DNA from: Ruminococcaceae bacterium UBA4958
GTDB lineage: Bacteria; Bacillota; Clostridia; Oscillospirales; Acutalibacteraceae
Direction: 5' to 3'
NCBI GenBank assembly: GCA_002397355.1
Contig: DHAI01000079.1
Span: 22,556 to 28,457 of the forward strand
DNA length: 5,902 nucleotides
The translations under genes and the position numbers were made by a program. The notes below the pieces were generated by a model that saw nothing but the letters and a program-made list of their open reading frames with translations, made no database searches and had not been told where the DNA came from. This document shows, piece by piece, positions 5,863 through 5,902 of the stretch. Each line of letters starts with the position of its first letter. The stretch's first letter is position 1.

Positions 5863-5902
5863 TGGACCAGCTCTTTTCCTCCCCTTTTTTGCTTGTCGAA
5901 GA

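Overview
The window looks like chromosomal DNA from a GC-rich member of the Firmicutes, most likely class Clostridia. The evidence is purine-rich Shine-Dalgarno sites ahead of every gene, a CUT1-type sugar ABC transporter with two LplB/LplC-like permeases and no ATPase beside them, and protein families common in that group. No phage, insertion sequence, CRISPR array, tRNA or rRNA is visible.

Positions 1-2137, plus strand: an ABC sugar-import operon. It starts with the last 64 residues of an extracellular solute-binding protein, followed by an 11-bp stem-loop in the short gap. Two complete permease subunits come next, 14 bp apart. A strong hairpin flanked by A and T tracts (2151-2215) ends the operon and can also act as the terminator for the gene approaching on the other strand.

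Positions 2256-5761, minus strand: unrelated housekeeping or accessory genes in one direction. In the order they are transcribed, they are: a ketopantoate-reductase-like dehydrogenase (5761-4871) whose usual catalytic Lys/Asn positions appear to be replaced; a decayed, 5'-truncated flavodoxin-family pseudogene (about 4850-4456) broken by several frameshifts, one of them at a six-base homopolymer; a six-segment membrane protein of unknown function with a TTG start (4307-3732), followed by a hairpin terminator; a small GIY-YIG protein of the YhbQ/YazA (UPF0213) type with a GTG start (3602-3309); and a short-chain dehydrogenase of the YghA/YhdF general-stress type (3119-2256).

Apart from the transporter operon the genes do not form an obvious pathway. 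I found no convincing new biological system. The most informative oddities are the flavodoxin remnant, which can be reconstructed across frames, and the altered active site of the PanE-like protein.
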